A DNA stretch of 64,000 bases from Alkalibacterium sp034520745 (GTDB lineage: Bacteria > Bacillota > Bacilli > Lactobacillales > Carnobacteriaceae_A), in the NCBI GenBank assembly GCA_034520745.1, contig JAXHNF010000012.1, forward strand, positions 1 to 64,000, in the 5' to 3' direction. Shown piece after piece: positions 51,147 to 60,480 of this stretch. Under the pieces are notes generated by a model. The model was not told the origin of the DNA, ran no database searches, and was given only the letters and a program-made list of their open reading frames with translations. Position 1 is the first letter of the stretch, and each line of letters starts with the position of its first letter. The translations under genes and the position numbers were made by a program.

Positions 51147-54100
51147 TTAATTTAGTGTAACAGTGATACTTTCAACGTCCTTGTTTCTGATCTTCTCAGC
51201 CCACTCGCCAGTGACGCCTTTTTCATCAAAGGTTTCTGTTTCACCGGATGACAGCGTGACGCTGTATGACACGGGTCTGACGCCCTTTTCGCCGTATGTG
51301 GCTTTAGACGTTTCGTTGACGTAGGTCACGTCGATTTCACTGAACAAGGTAAATTCGATTTTCCCATCAGAAAAGAAATCTGCAGGCAAAACGGGATCCA
51401 GCTGGAAAGTCAGTTCGTCTTCCATCTTGAACGGTGTCTTGCCGATAAACATTTCGACCCACATGTTCAGAAATTCCACTGTGGATCCACTCAGCCTGGC
51501 GACAAAGCCTTTGCCGTGCAGACTTTCGTCCGGATTGGCACTGCTGGCGATGAAGGATGAGTTCTCCAGGATGCTTCGTCCGTAGACTTTCGGGTCGGTA
51601 AAGACCACCAGTCCAGTCTTGATCTCTTCGAAGAATTCATCGTACAGGCCGACTTTGACCAGTTCCAGAAGGTACTTGTAGGCCATGTGCAGGAAGACGG
51701 ATTCGTTTTCCAGCCAGCCCGGGGTGAAGAATTTCGCACGTCCGAGTTCGATCGGTTCGTCCTTGATGCTGGCACTGGTCTTGTACATGCCGAGCTTCTT
51801 GTCGTAGAGGTCACTGGCTTTCACTTTCCCGTACAGTTCGCGCGCTTCTTGGGTGTCGCCGGAGATTTTCATCTTCTTGACGACCCCTTCCAGAAACGGT
51901 GTGACCGGATGCGGGATCATGTCCGTGATCTCGCCGTCTTCGACTGTCGCTTCAAAGTAGATGTAGGTCGGTACGATGTCCGTATCCAATGCATCCACCG
52001 AGGCGACCGCTTTGTTCATCACGTCGTCAAACGCAGTGATGATCTCTTTCACGGCCTCTTCTGACACAGTGACCAGTTTGAAGGCATCGACACCTTCGAT
52101 CGACGCGCGGTAGGCTTCACGGATATCCGTCAGGGCCTTCCATGCGTTTAGGTCCAGGGTGTCGATTTCTCTGAGGACGTCCCTCAGATGAAGCAGGAAC
52201 TCCGAAGCCTCAGCCGGCAGCGTGATGCTCTGCTTGTTCTCGACTTCACGCAGACGTTCGGTCAGGCGCTTCAGTTCGAACAGCTCGGACGTGCCGGCAC
52301 CGAACATGCCCGGCAGGCCGTTCATGGCATCGTTCCAGCCCGGTTTGCCGCCTTCCATCTCCACGCCTAAGCCGTTTGGCGCCAGTGTGGACACTTTGTT
52401 GGCGGCGAGCAGGATCAGCTTGCTGAAGAGGCTGGTCTCGGCCGGTTTGCCGTCAGCGGCTGATTCGACCCACAGGGACTCGCCTTTTTTATGCTTGGCC
52501 ATTTTTTCCTCGTCTTCACGGACCGCATCGTACTGACGCCAGCCCAGCTTGCCCTGTTTCAGCTTTTCACTGAGCGGGCGGACACTGGCCGGACTGTTGA
52601 AGAAGCGGTAACCGCCGCCGAAGAAGGCATCCTCGGCCTTGTCGGGATAGATTGCCAGGTAACTGTCGATCAAGTCCAGGTTGTAGGTCCAGTGATCGCT
52701 CCAGAACCCTTCGCCGTGGTCGGCTTCCAGCGCTTCCTTGCTCGCGCTCAAGACGTCGGTCAGGAAGGCTTCGAACGGTTCGTTCAGTTCGATCCCTTCT
52801 TCTTCGACGAATTTCTTCAAACTGCCCGGCGTATAGCCGTCTTTGGACTTGTCCAGCCAGACTTCGGCTTGAGTGGACGTGAAGCCGTAGCCCTGGAAGT
52901 TGAAGGTGTTGTCCAGGAGGGTATATTTCACTGTCTTGATCGACAGCGGGTTGTACCCGTCCAGCTGGATCAGGCTCATGAACTGACACAGGTTGCGGTC
53001 GGCGACTTTCGGTTCAAAGAACGTGTCCAGTCGTCGGTTCTGGTTCATGTCACGGTAGTTGCCGTTCCCCTGTGAATAATATTCCGGCGAGATGGAGAAG
53101 AAGTTGTAGTCGCGCTCCAGATCTCCGTGCTTTCTTGAGTATAAGTAAAATACCTGCTTGGCCTCATCGTTTTCAAAGACGACCGGGAAACCGCCGCGGA
53201 TGCCGTTGTCCAGATAGTTCTGTTTCACGTAAGCATCGAAGGCTTTGTTGGCCGTTTTCGTCTCGACGCGGCTGGTGAATTCTTTCGCCAGTTCGAAGGC
53301 GGACGCTTTGTACTCAGCCAGTTTTTCGACTGAAATGTTATCATTTATAAAGGCTGCTGCCTGGTTGCGGTCGGCTGTCTGACCGAACACACTGGTCAGG
53401 GTCATCGCTGCTTGCCCGTTTAGCTCGGCTTTAAACGGTGTGAACGCGCAGCTTACTTTATTGGTGCCGATCTGAGTGGACGTTTCCATTTTGTCTTCGC
53501 TGTAGAATCCTTTTGGCTTCTGCAGGGTCAGGTCGTTGTTGAAAACGACGTCACGGTCGAATATCGGTGAAACGAACGCGCTCTCGCCTGCTGCACTTAG
53601 CAGCGAAACGTAGAAGTTCCCTTCGTCATTCTGGTCCACCTTGGCATCGTCAGCCGTGCTCCCGCGCAGGAAGTAGTAGGCAAAGGTGTCGTTTTCGACT
53701 GAAGCATCGAACCAGCTCTTGAAGGTGTTGGAAATGGATTTGTAGCCGGCATCATCCACATGTGCCGGGAACATGCTGGCCAGTCCGTCCAGACCTTCCA
53801 GTGAGAGCGGTTCGTCCTTCGTGTTGGTGATCGTCACTTCACGGATCAGTCCGGGGATCGCCTGATGCGGCAGTGTGTAGTAGACGACACGGATCTTGAT
53901 ACCGAGCTGTTTCTGTGTATGAGTCAGCTCCAGATGGTTGTCTGAAATGATCATCTCATCTGTGATATCCTCATTTTCTGTGTTGAACGGTTCGTACTGG
54001 AAGGATTCTTCGCCGCGCGTCCCTTTCAGGAAGGTACGGAACCCTTGTGTGCTGACGTACTGATACGCCTTGTTTGCCGGAAGGAACTCTAGCATTGCAT

Positions 54101-54278
54101 TGTCTTTGTTTTCGACTCCAAAACTGGCCATGCCCTGTCCTCTGTTGACATAAAATGCCCAGAGAGGAATGCCGTCCGTTCCGGAAATACCGGGCAGGAA
54201 ACTGGCGAACGGACTGGCAGTCTGGAAATCCTGGATCTGGAATCGTCCGTCTTCTAATAATTTATACACGCTTGTCAA
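51147..54278 (-). CDS. Inverting oligo-beta-glucan phosphorylase (GH94/GH149/GH161-type)
   Basis: This is a cytosolic phosphorylase that would split beta-gluco-oligosaccharides with phosphate to release alpha-glucose 1-phosphate. The frame is intact at 1,043 residues, far longer than cellobiose phosphorylase (about 800) and in the range of oligoglucan phosphorylases. The N-terminal beta-sandwich region has PHQAIPGLIREVTITNTKDE. The barrel holds the catalytic acid in KPGWNDAMNGLPG, with Asp at residue 650, and YRFFNSPASVRPLSEKLKQG and LHGKGFVARLSGSTVEFLNM near the end. No signal peptide is present. It starts six bases after the GH30 stop, so both are co-translated. Given the neighbouring GH16 and GH30 genes, beta-1,3-linked oligosaccharides are the likely substrate, but beta-1,2 (sophoro-oligosaccharide) activity cannot be excluded. 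Confidence 0.85.
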   Translation of the reverse strand: MTSVYKLLEDGRFQIQDFQTASPFASFLPGISGTDGIPLWAFYVNRGQGMASFGVENKDNAMLEFLPANKAYQYVSTQGFRTFLKGTRGEESFQYEPFNTENEDITDEMIISDNHLELTHTQKQLGIKIRVVYYTLPHQAIPGLIREVTITNTKDEPLSLEGLDGLASMFPAHVDDAGYKSISNTFKSWFDASVENDTFAYYFLRGSTADDAKVDQNDEGNFYVSLLSAAGESAFVSPIFDRDVVFNNDLTLQKPKGFYSEDKMETSTQIGTNKVSCAFTPFKAELNGQAAMTLTSVFGQTADRNQAAAFINDNISVEKLAEYKASAFELAKEFTSRVETKTANKAFDAYVKQNYLDNGIRGGFPVVFENDEAKQVFYLYSRKHGDLERDYNFFSISPEYYSQGNGNYRDMNQNRRLDTFFEPKVADRNLCQFMSLIQLDGYNPLSIKTVKYTLLDNTFNFQGYGFTSTQAEVWLDKSKDGYTPGSLKKFVEEEGIELNEPFEAFLTDVLSASKEALEADHGEGFWSDHWTYNLDLIDSYLAIYPDKAEDAFFGGGYRFFNSPASVRPLSEKLKQGKLGWRQYDAVREDEEKMAKHKKGESLWVESAADGKPAETSLFSKLILLAANKVSTLAPNGLGVEMEGGKPGWNDAMNGLPGMFGAGTSELFELKRLTERLREVENKQSITLPAEASEFLLHLRDVLREIDTLDLNAWKALTDIREAYRASIEGVDAFKLVTVSEEAVKEIITAFDDVMNKAVASVDALDTDIVPTYIYFEATVEDGEITDMIPHPVTPFLEGVVKKMKISGDTQEARELYGKVKASDLYDKKLGMYKTSASIKDEPIELGRAKFFTPGWLENESVFLHMAYKYLLELVKVGLYDEFFEEIKTGLVVFTDPKVYGRSILENSSFIASSANPDESLHGKGFVARLSGSTVEFLNMWVEMFIGKTPFKMEDELTFQLDPVLPADFFSDGKIEFTLFSEIDVTYVNETSKATYGEKGVRPVSYSVTLSSGETETFDEKGVTGEWAEKIRNKDVESITVTLN

Positions 54279-54283
54279 CCTTT

Positions 54284-55618
54284 CTATGGTTGTTCAGATA
54301 CCACTGTCGTGATGCTGTGCGCTGGTATGTGAACAGCTACTGCTTCGTTATCGAGTGATAAGACTAAATCTGATTGTTCATCTGTTTCGTTCAAAAGAAC
54401 CGTTGCGAGCGAACCGTCTGCGTTCTTGAAAGCCACGACGGAGAGGTCTTCACCGGAAAGCTTTGCATGTACGCGTTTGGCACCCGGTCGGATGAATTTG
54501 CTCAAGTGACCGATGAAATAATACGAGCTGTTGTAATGAGCAACTTTTTCGTTTGTATCAGCAATGACCGGTGCGTCGCAGTAGTTGCCGACATGGTTCG
54601 GTCCGCCTTGTTCATCCAGGACGATGTTCCAGTCCAGGAAGCCTTCGAGCCAGTTGTTCATGTCGCCCATGATGTTTCTGGCGTAGCGTTCACCCGTGTG
54701 CCAGGCACCGAGCTGGACGCCGCCTTCGATGCAGCCTTCCGTGAAGATCAGGTGCTTGTCCGGGTATTTGTCGTGGACTTTTGAGAGCTCCTCAAAGCTC
54801 TTCTGATACATACCAGTGGTTCCCGACGCCCCAGACTGCTTTGTTGGCTTCCTCGTCTTTCAGGACGGTATCAGCACGTTCGAAGATCAGGTCACGGTTG
54901 TGGTCCCAGATGATGATGTTGACGTTCAGGTCTTCTTCATCAAAGACGCGGGACAGCACTTTGACCATTTCCGCTTCTTCTTCGGCTGTGTACTCACAGG
55001 AATCCCAGGTCTGGGTAGCGGCCGGTTCGTTCTGAACAGTGATGGCTTCAATGTCGAAACCTTTGGCCTGCATTTCTTTCAGGTAACGGGCAATAAACTG
55101 TGCCCAGAGCGTGTAGTACTCTTTTTTCAGCTTGCCGCCGTTGTTGCGTTCGCCGTTGGTCTTCATCCAGGCAGACGGGCTCCACGGTGAAGCGACGAGA
55201 GTCAATGGCTGACCGGCGATCTCCTGAGCACGGCGCAGGGTAGGCAGGACCCACTTTTCTTCACGGTCCATGTTGAAGGTTTCCAGCGTTTCATCGTTTT
55301 CTTCGATATAGTCATAGTTTTCCAGAGAAAAGTCACAGCTGGCAATGTGAAGACGTCCCAGTGTGTAACCTAACCCTTTGTCCTGGTTATAATAAGCTTG
55401 CAGGACACTTTCTTCTTATCCTCTGACAGTTGATCAAGCGTATAGGTCGCGGATTCCGTCAATGCACCACCGAAACCCATCCAGGTCTGGTAGGTTTTGC
55501 TGGAATCGACCGCTACATGTGTGGCTGAGTTCTCATCCACAGATTTTGCAGAAACAGGTTGCCAGAAACTGTTGTCTGCTTTCACAGACTGAACAGCCGT
55601 TACAGTACGTTTCGTCAT
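54284..55618 (-). CDS. GH30 family glycoside hydrolase (two frameshifts)
   Basis: This is a retaining beta-glycosidase, probably a beta-1,6-glucanase or glucosylceramidase-like enzyme. The start at 55618 (MTKRTVTAVQSVKADNSFWQ) lacks a signal peptide, so it may act inside the cell. TYQTWMGFGGALTESATYTL is the family N-terminus. LVASPWSPSAWMKTNGERNN and ITVQNEPAATQTWDSCEY carry the acid/base glutamate (NEP), and LIFTEGCIEGGVQ the nucleophile. WNIVLDEQGGPNHVGNYCDA and YFIGHLSKFIRPGAKRV precede the C-terminal beta domain with HSITTVV. Frame changes lie near 55370 and 54805. About 445 residues in all. It is the first gene of a three-gene unit (GH30-phosphorylase-GH16) following the transporter genes. 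Confidence 0.88.
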
Positions 55619-55723
55619 CTCTTAAATCATCCTTTGTTTGTTTTGACTAGCTAATCGCGTTTCTTTACGAAAAAATATAGTGATTTAGAGTCTGAAACTC
55701 TAACTTTTCATTGAAATTTTTCA

Positions 55724-55767
55724 CAAAAAAAGTACTATGCTCTACGACACACATAGATTATAGTACT
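55724..55767 (-). terminator. Intrinsic terminator after the ABC permease genes
   Basis: On the minus strand, AGTACTAT and ATAGTACT form a perfect stem with a 21-nt loop, followed by TTTTTTTG. It lies 15 bases past the permease stop at 55782 and separates the transporter from the GH30 unit. Confidence 0.88.
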
Positions 55768-55781
55768 CTTAATGTCACATC

Positions 55782-56610
55782 TTACCCTTTGACCGCACCT
55801 GCAGTGATACTCGAGATGATGTATTTAGATAAGAACAGGAAGGCAATCATGATCGGCACCACGGAAATGGCAATACCCAGATAAATCGCACCCAGGTTAG
55901 ACGCAACAGGTGAACCCTGCAGCTGTCTGATCATGATCGGCAGCGTGTAAAGTCTTGGCGAACGAATGATGACCAGTGGGAACAGGAAGTTGTTCCATGA
56001 ACCGATAAAGGTAAAGATACCCATGGTCGCGATCGCAGGACTCAAGATCGGCAGGACGAGTCGGTGGAACATGTACGTCTCACCGGCACCGTCGATTCGG
56101 CCGGATTCCAGGATAGACATCGGCATCGTTGTGATGAGGAACTGTCTAAAGAAGAACACGGTGAACGGTGCTGCAACTGCCGGGATGATCAGTGGCCAGT
56201 AAGTATCCAGGATACCGAATGTGCTGGCCAGGTCATACAATCCGATCAGGCCCAGTTGACCCGGAACCATCATCATGACGATAAACGTGATGAAGATGAA
56301 GTTTTTCGCTCTGAATCTGATACACGACCAGCGCGAAAGCGGTCAGTGCCGAGAAGTAAGAGTTCAAAATCGTAACGGATAAAGCAATGATCAGACTGTT
56401 TCTGAAACCGATCCAGATGTTGATGTAACTGTCCAGGATTTCATAGTTATCCATCAAAGCATCTCCAGGGATCAGTGTGAATCCTCTTAAGATCTCAGAG
56501 TTTGAACGTGTGGCGTTGATGATCATCATGTAAAACGGAATGAAACAGATGATGACCAGCAGGATGAGGAAGAAATAGATCACACCTCGTGCTGTTTTAA
56601 TTTTTCCCAT
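55782..56610 (-). CDS. MalG-type ABC sugar permease (one frameshift)
   Basis: This is the second membrane subunit of a carbohydrate importer. The start at 56610 (MGKIKTARGVIYFFLILLVI) overlaps closely with the MalF-type gene. NATRSNSEILRGFTLIPGDA and IDSYINIWIGFRNSLI-like sequence are followed, after a frame change near 56270, by FFFRQFLITTMPMSILESGR and IDGAGETYMFHRLVLPILSP, the EAA-like loop that docks the ATPase. Six membrane segments are present. The length is about 276 residues. The ATPase subunit is not encoded here, so a shared MsmX-type ATPase is probably used. No ATPase gene appears in the window. Confidence 0.92.
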
Positions 56611-56612
56611 GA

Positions 56613-57599
56613 TTATTTCTTGCCTCCTTTCTTGACTTTAACTTGACTGCGGTACATGGTCTTGAATGTTATCGCAGAAAAGACGATCGTAATGATAAAG
56701 AGTCCGTATGCAATGGCTGCGGAATAACCGAAGTTAGCATAACTGAAACCTTGGTTGTAAAGGTAGATAACCATTGTATTCAGCGCTCCACGTGGAGCGC
56801 CTCGTCCATCTGTCATCAACAGCGGCAGGTCAAAGATCTGAAGTCCACCGATGATCGACGTGATAAAGACATAAAGCAGGATCGGCTTGAGCTGAGGAAG
56901 CGTGATTTTCGTGAACGAATCCCACCAGTTTGCGCCGTCAATATAAGCTGCTTCATAGAAGTCTTTAGGAATACCGGATATACCAGCCATCAGGATGATG
57001 AATGTGTTACCGAACCACATCCACGCACCGATAAGAGCGACCCATCCTTGTGCAAGCACGGGATCATTCAGCCAGTTGATCGGACGATCGATCAGGTTCA
57101 GGCTGAGGAGCATCTGGTTCAGTGAACCGTAGTTCCAGTCCAGCAGGATGCTGAATAAAAGGGCTACAGATGCGATCGTAATGATGTTCGGCAGGAAGAA
57201 TAACGCTCTGAACGTATTCAGACCTTTCAGTTTCAGACGCATGTCCGAGAACAGAAGTGCCAGCCCCATGGCTATGGTGATCTGGATGGCGAAGTTCACA
57301 CCCCAGATTTTGATCGTATTAAAGAACGCTTCATAGAAGAAGGCATCTCCTATTAGTCGTGCGTAGTTGTCAAAACCGATGAAACTGGCATTCTCGATCC
57401 CGCCCATTCCCGTATAGTTGGTCAATGAGTAGTAGAATGTAAGTAAAATCGGATAAATGTTAAATGACAGAAAAACAATAACGAAGGGTGCAATGTAGAA
57501 ATAAGGGTGATTGTTATTCTTTTTTCTGGGTTTTCTTTTAGAAACTTCAGCAGTTGAATCAGCAGCTACTGACTGGTCGTTACTTTTATTCATAATCAA
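56613..57599 (-). CDS. MalF-type ABC sugar permease
   Basis: This is the first permease subunit, an intact frame of 328 residues. After a cytosolic N-terminus rich in Lys and Asn, HPYFYIAPFVIVFLSFNIYP forms the first helix. Five more helices follow. DFYEAAYIDGANWWDSFTKI and TLPQLKPILLYVFITSIIGG contain the EAA motif. The C-terminus ends KVKKGGKK. It is followed two bases later by the MalG-type start. With the binding protein upstream, it forms an oligosaccharide importer of the CUT1 family, which fits import of glucan fragments released outside. Confidence 0.95.
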   Translation of the reverse strand: MIMNKSNDQSVAADSTAEVSKRKPRKKNNNHPYFYIAPFVIVFLSFNIYPILLTFYYSLTNYTGMGGIENASFIGFDNYARLIGDAFFYEAFFNTIKIWGVNFAIQITIAMGLALLFSDMRLKLKGLNTFRALFFLPNIITIASVALLFSILLDWNYGSLNQMLLSLNLIDRPINWLNDPVLAQGWVALIGAWMWFGNTFIILMAGISGIPKDFYEAAYIDGANWWDSFTKITLPQLKPILLYVFITSIIGGLQIFDLPLLMTDGRGAPRGALNTMVIYLYNQGFSYANFGYSAAIAYGLFIITIVFSAITFKTMYRSQVKVKKGGKK

Positions 57600-57695
57600 T
57601 CTTTTCCTTTCTATGTGTCGATATCAAAAGCATGTCTATTTTGTTTCGACACACTAGGGTTTGAAACTTTTCAATTTGCTGCTCTGATAACTAAT

Positions 57696-57728
57696 ATAGG
57701 GGGCTCTATATCAAGCAGGGCCCCCTAT
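57696..57728 (-). other. Hairpin between binding-protein and MalF genes
   Basis: ATAGGGGGC and GCCCCCTAT form a perfect 9-bp GC-rich stem 24 bases past the binding-protein stop. No T-run follows on the minus strand (ATTAGTTATC). Such hairpins commonly stabilise the abundant binding-protein message or reduce read-through into the permease genes. Confidence 0.7.
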
Positions 57729-57751
57729 GTTCAGTTCTTAATTATTAATTA

Positions 57752-59104
57752 TTAGTTAGATTCAGGTACTTCGATGTCCGGGAAGGCGTTCTGTACTTCT
57801 GCGTAGAACTCTTCCAAGGCTTCTTCTTGAGTCAATACACCGTCAACATAAGCACCGACTGATGCACCAAACATCTGATCCAGACGCTGGTCGTAACGTG
57901 TCACGTTACTTGGGTCGATTTCTTCAGCACGTTCCAGGAAGAATTCGTAGTGGTTCTGTCCGCCAAGGTAGTCGTCAGAGTAACCTTCAGCAACTTGTTC
58001 CATAACTGGTTTGTAGCTCAATACGTCACCGGTTTCTTCTACCCATTCTGTCAGGAATTCTTCGTCGTTGACCAGCATTTGAATGAAGTCAAAGGCGACA
58101 TCTTTGTTTTCTGATCCTTCATAAATACCGATCCATGTTCCGCCCTGGAAGTATGGTGATGGACCGTTTGTCACTGCCCAGTCGCCAGCTGTTTCCTGTG
58201 CGTCTGTTTTCAGTACTGAGTGCAGACCCCATGTTGGCAGTGATACGCCGAATACTTCTGTTGTACCATCGGATTCATCCACATCTTCTAAAGCATCCCA
58301 GCCGGCATTGTAAGCGATCGGTTCGTTGAATGATGCGTACCATGCTGGTGACCATGCAGGTGCAAGTGCTGAGTACTGGTTGTCTCTCTAGTTCTTTAGC
58401 ATATTCAAAGTATGATAGACGTTCGTCAGTCATCTGCAGTTCGTTGTTGTCATTTACCCAAGGCTCAGGATTGGCACCCATTGTGTAAGGTAGCGATCGA
58501 ACCTTCATCCGGGAACAGGCGGTATCCGGCTTCTTCAAGCTGTGCACCGGCTTCCATCAAGCCATCCATTGTTGACATCTGTTCACCGATCGTATCAGGA
58601 TCATCTGTACCGAAGACTTCTTCAGCGATGCTTCGACGGTAGTAGATGCCGCCTGGTGTTGTCTGCCATGACAAAGCTTTCATTTCGCCGGCTTCGTTAC
58701 GGCCCAGTTCCCATACGTAGTCCAGATAATCGTCTGACCATTCGTCAACGTCGTATTCGTTCAAGTCCATCCAGTAGTCCTGTTCGATCCAGTCTAAGAA
58801 GATAAACGATCTCACCTGTGAAGATGTCTGGTGCGCCGCTTCCTGATTCAAGAGCCGGACGCAGTGTGTCGACATAGTTTTCAGTCGGGATGATCTGCAG
58901 GTCGATGTTGACGCCTGGATTTCTTTCTTCAAATACTTCGATCGGATACTGAAGTTCATCAGTAAAGGAGTTGATGACCAGATCGACGTCGCCGTCGCTG
59001 CCGCCGTTTGCTTCGCCTTCAGAACCTGTATCTGTTTCTGAACCACATGCTGTAAGTAATACTGCTCCACATAATAAACCTGCTAATTTCCATGAATTTT
59101 TCAT
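57752..59104 (-). CDS. Sugar-binding lipoprotein of an ABC importer (frameshifted)
   Basis: The start at 59104 (MKNSWKLAGLLCGAVLLTAC) is preceded by a perfect AGGAGG. The LTAC lipobox puts the mature cysteine at residue 20, so the protein is a membrane-tethered receptor. DLVINSFTDELQYPIEVFEE and RNPGVNIDLQIIPTENYVDT, then LRPALESGSGAPDIFTGEI, match family 1 solute-binding proteins. Later parts include DEWSDDYLDYVWELGRNEAG, GGIYYRRSIAEEVFGTDDPD and GTWIGIYEGSENKDVAFDFI. Frame changes lie near 58800, 58490 and 58280. The length is about 450 residues. It is the first gene of the importer unit and follows two LacI-type operators. Confidence 0.92.
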
Positions 59105-59235
59105 TGTTTTCCTCCTAATGTTTGTTTGCATATTGGTCTAACTGTTGATATAAGTGCTTTGAAACCTTGGTGCTGTCTTGCCTGCTTATGTGTGTTACTG
59201 TGCAGCCTTCGGTTAGATTAGAAAACTAACAAACC

Positions 59236-59247
59236 TTAAGCGCTTAA
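59236..59247. promoter_or_regulatory. Perfect LacI-type operator upstream of the importer
   Basis: TTAAGCGCTTAA is a 12-bp palindrome with the central CG that LacI-family repressors favour. It sits 132 bases before the binding-protein start. An identical copy lies at 59369-59380. Confidence 0.8.
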
Positions 59248-59368
59248 TGTAACAATTAAATAAAAAATGTGCATTCTATGTCCCGAAAACAGATTTGATA
59301 TCGTTTACATTACCTATATCCTATCCATCCACCCCTTTTTTTCTTGCCGTTCCTTTTCCGCCCTTGCC

Positions 59369-59380
59369 TTAAGCGCTTAA
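59369..59380. promoter_or_regulatory. Second identical LacI-type operator
   Basis: TTAAGCGCTTAA again, 133 bases from the first copy and 28 bases past the lacI stop at 59408. The spacing could allow one repressor tetramer, or two dimers, to loop the DNA over the promoter in between. Confidence 0.8.
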
Positions 59381-59407
59381 CTTTATTTAATAAAAATGGT
59401 ACCTTGC

Positions 59408-60412
59408 TTAAGCAAGGCGGTGTACCGATTCCCTTTTGATCAATGATACAGGCACCATTTTTTTATCAACGATTTGAGTTGAATCTTTGGCGTTCATCTT
59501 ATCGAGCAATATGATTGCAGCCTGCTTGCCGATCAGTTCCTTGTCCTGACGAATCGTCGTCAAGGCCGGATCAACATGTCTGGCAAGATCGATATCGTCG
59601 AATCCAACGAACGAGATATCTTCAGGAACTCTCAGTCCCCATTCTTTCGTGACCTTCATGGCGGCAATGGCCATCATGTCTCCGTCAACATAAACAGCTG
59701 TCGGTTTGTCTTTTAGAGAGAGCAGACGGATCATGGCTTCTCGACCACCGGCCTGAGAATAATAGCCGCCATCTACGATATATTCATCTCTGATCGGTAC
59801 CCCAAGCTCATTCATGGCTTTCTCAAACCCTCTCGCCCGTTCGATACCGGCAAATGTCGTCTGATTTCCTCGAATATGTGCGATCTTGGTGTGACCGTTT
59901 TCAACAAGATGATTCACAGCCAAACGACTGCCCATCTGATTGTCACTGTATACCGTACCCGATTCACTTGTCGGTCTGTCGATATAGACAGTCGGGATGG
60001 TATTATCAAGCTTCTGCAGTTCATCCTCACCGTGGGACTGCACGACGGCGATTCCGTCAACACCCCGGTGAAGCAGATGCTTGTAGGTATCCTGACCCAG
60101 TCCCATGTGTCTTGAAACGAAAAGCAAATCGTAATTGTATAACTCGGCGTGCTTTTTGAAACCTTCTATAACCTGGCTGAAAAATGGATGGGCAATGCCG
60201 ATGCCAAGATTCTCGCCGAATACTATACCGATCATCCAGGATTTGTTTGTCGCTAACGTTCGAGCTGAAGAATTTGGCGTGTAATGCAGTTCTTCAACTG
60301 CCGCCAGGATTTTTCGTCTCGCTTTTTCACTCACCTTTTTATTGTTCAAGGCTTTGGAAACTGTCGCAATCGAGTAACCTGCATGCTCAGCGATATCGTA
60401 AATTGTTACCAT
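59408..60412 (-). CDS. LacI-family transcriptional repressor
   Basis: The intact frame from the ATG at 60412 gives 334 residues; a GGAGAAG site precedes it, and MVTIYDIAEHAGYSIATVSK (helix-turn-helix, about residues 4-23) is the canonical start. ALNNKKVSEKARRKILAAVE and LHYTPNSSARTLATNKS complete the headpiece and hinge. The effector domain reads MIGIVFGENLGIGIAHPFFS, GVDGIAVVQSHGEDEL, FVGFDDIDLARHVDPALTTI and QDKELIGKQAAIILLDKM. An upstream in-frame extension to 60535 is unlikely. Operators in its own promoter (60431) and before the importer point to local control, with oligosaccharide or sugar phosphate as inducer. Confidence 0.95.
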   Translation of the reverse strand: MVTIYDIAEHAGYSIATVSKALNNKKVSEKARRKILAAVEELHYTPNSSARTLATNKSWMIGIVFGENLGIGIAHPFFSQVIEGFKKHAELYNYDLLFVSRHMGLGQDTYKHLLHRGVDGIAVVQSHGEDELQKLDNTIPTVYIDRPTSESGTVYSDNQMGSRLAVNHLVENGHTKIAHIRGNQTTFAGIERARGFEKAMNELGVPIRDEYIVDGGYYSQAGGREAMIRLLSLKDKPTAVYVDGDMMAIAAMKVTKEWGLRVPEDISFVGFDDIDLARHVDPALTTIRQDKELIGKQAAIILLDKMNAKDSTQIVDKKMVPVSLIKRESVHRLA

Positions 60413-60430
60413 ATTGAACTTCTCCATTCG

Positions 60431-60440
60431 AAAGCGCTTT
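60431..60440. promoter_or_regulatory. LacI-type operator in the lacI leader
   Basis: AAAGCGCTTT, a 10-bp palindrome, lies 18 bases upstream of the lacI ATG and shares the AAGCGCTT core with the two operators before the importer. It fits autoregulation. Confidence 0.75.
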
Positions 60441-60480
60441 ACACAAGTACTATATCGTACAATGAAATCGATGTCAACAT

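Noticed and set aside
51687..53075. Several plus-strand open frames opposite the phosphorylase
   Set aside because: The 1043-residue minus-strand frame is unbroken and carries the catalytic motif, so these are antisense shadows.
59140..59300. Catabolite-responsive (cre) sites near the importer
   Set aside because: The palindromes here have an AAGCGCTT core that fits a local LacI repressor. I did not find a separate good match to the TGNAANCGNTNNCA consensus.
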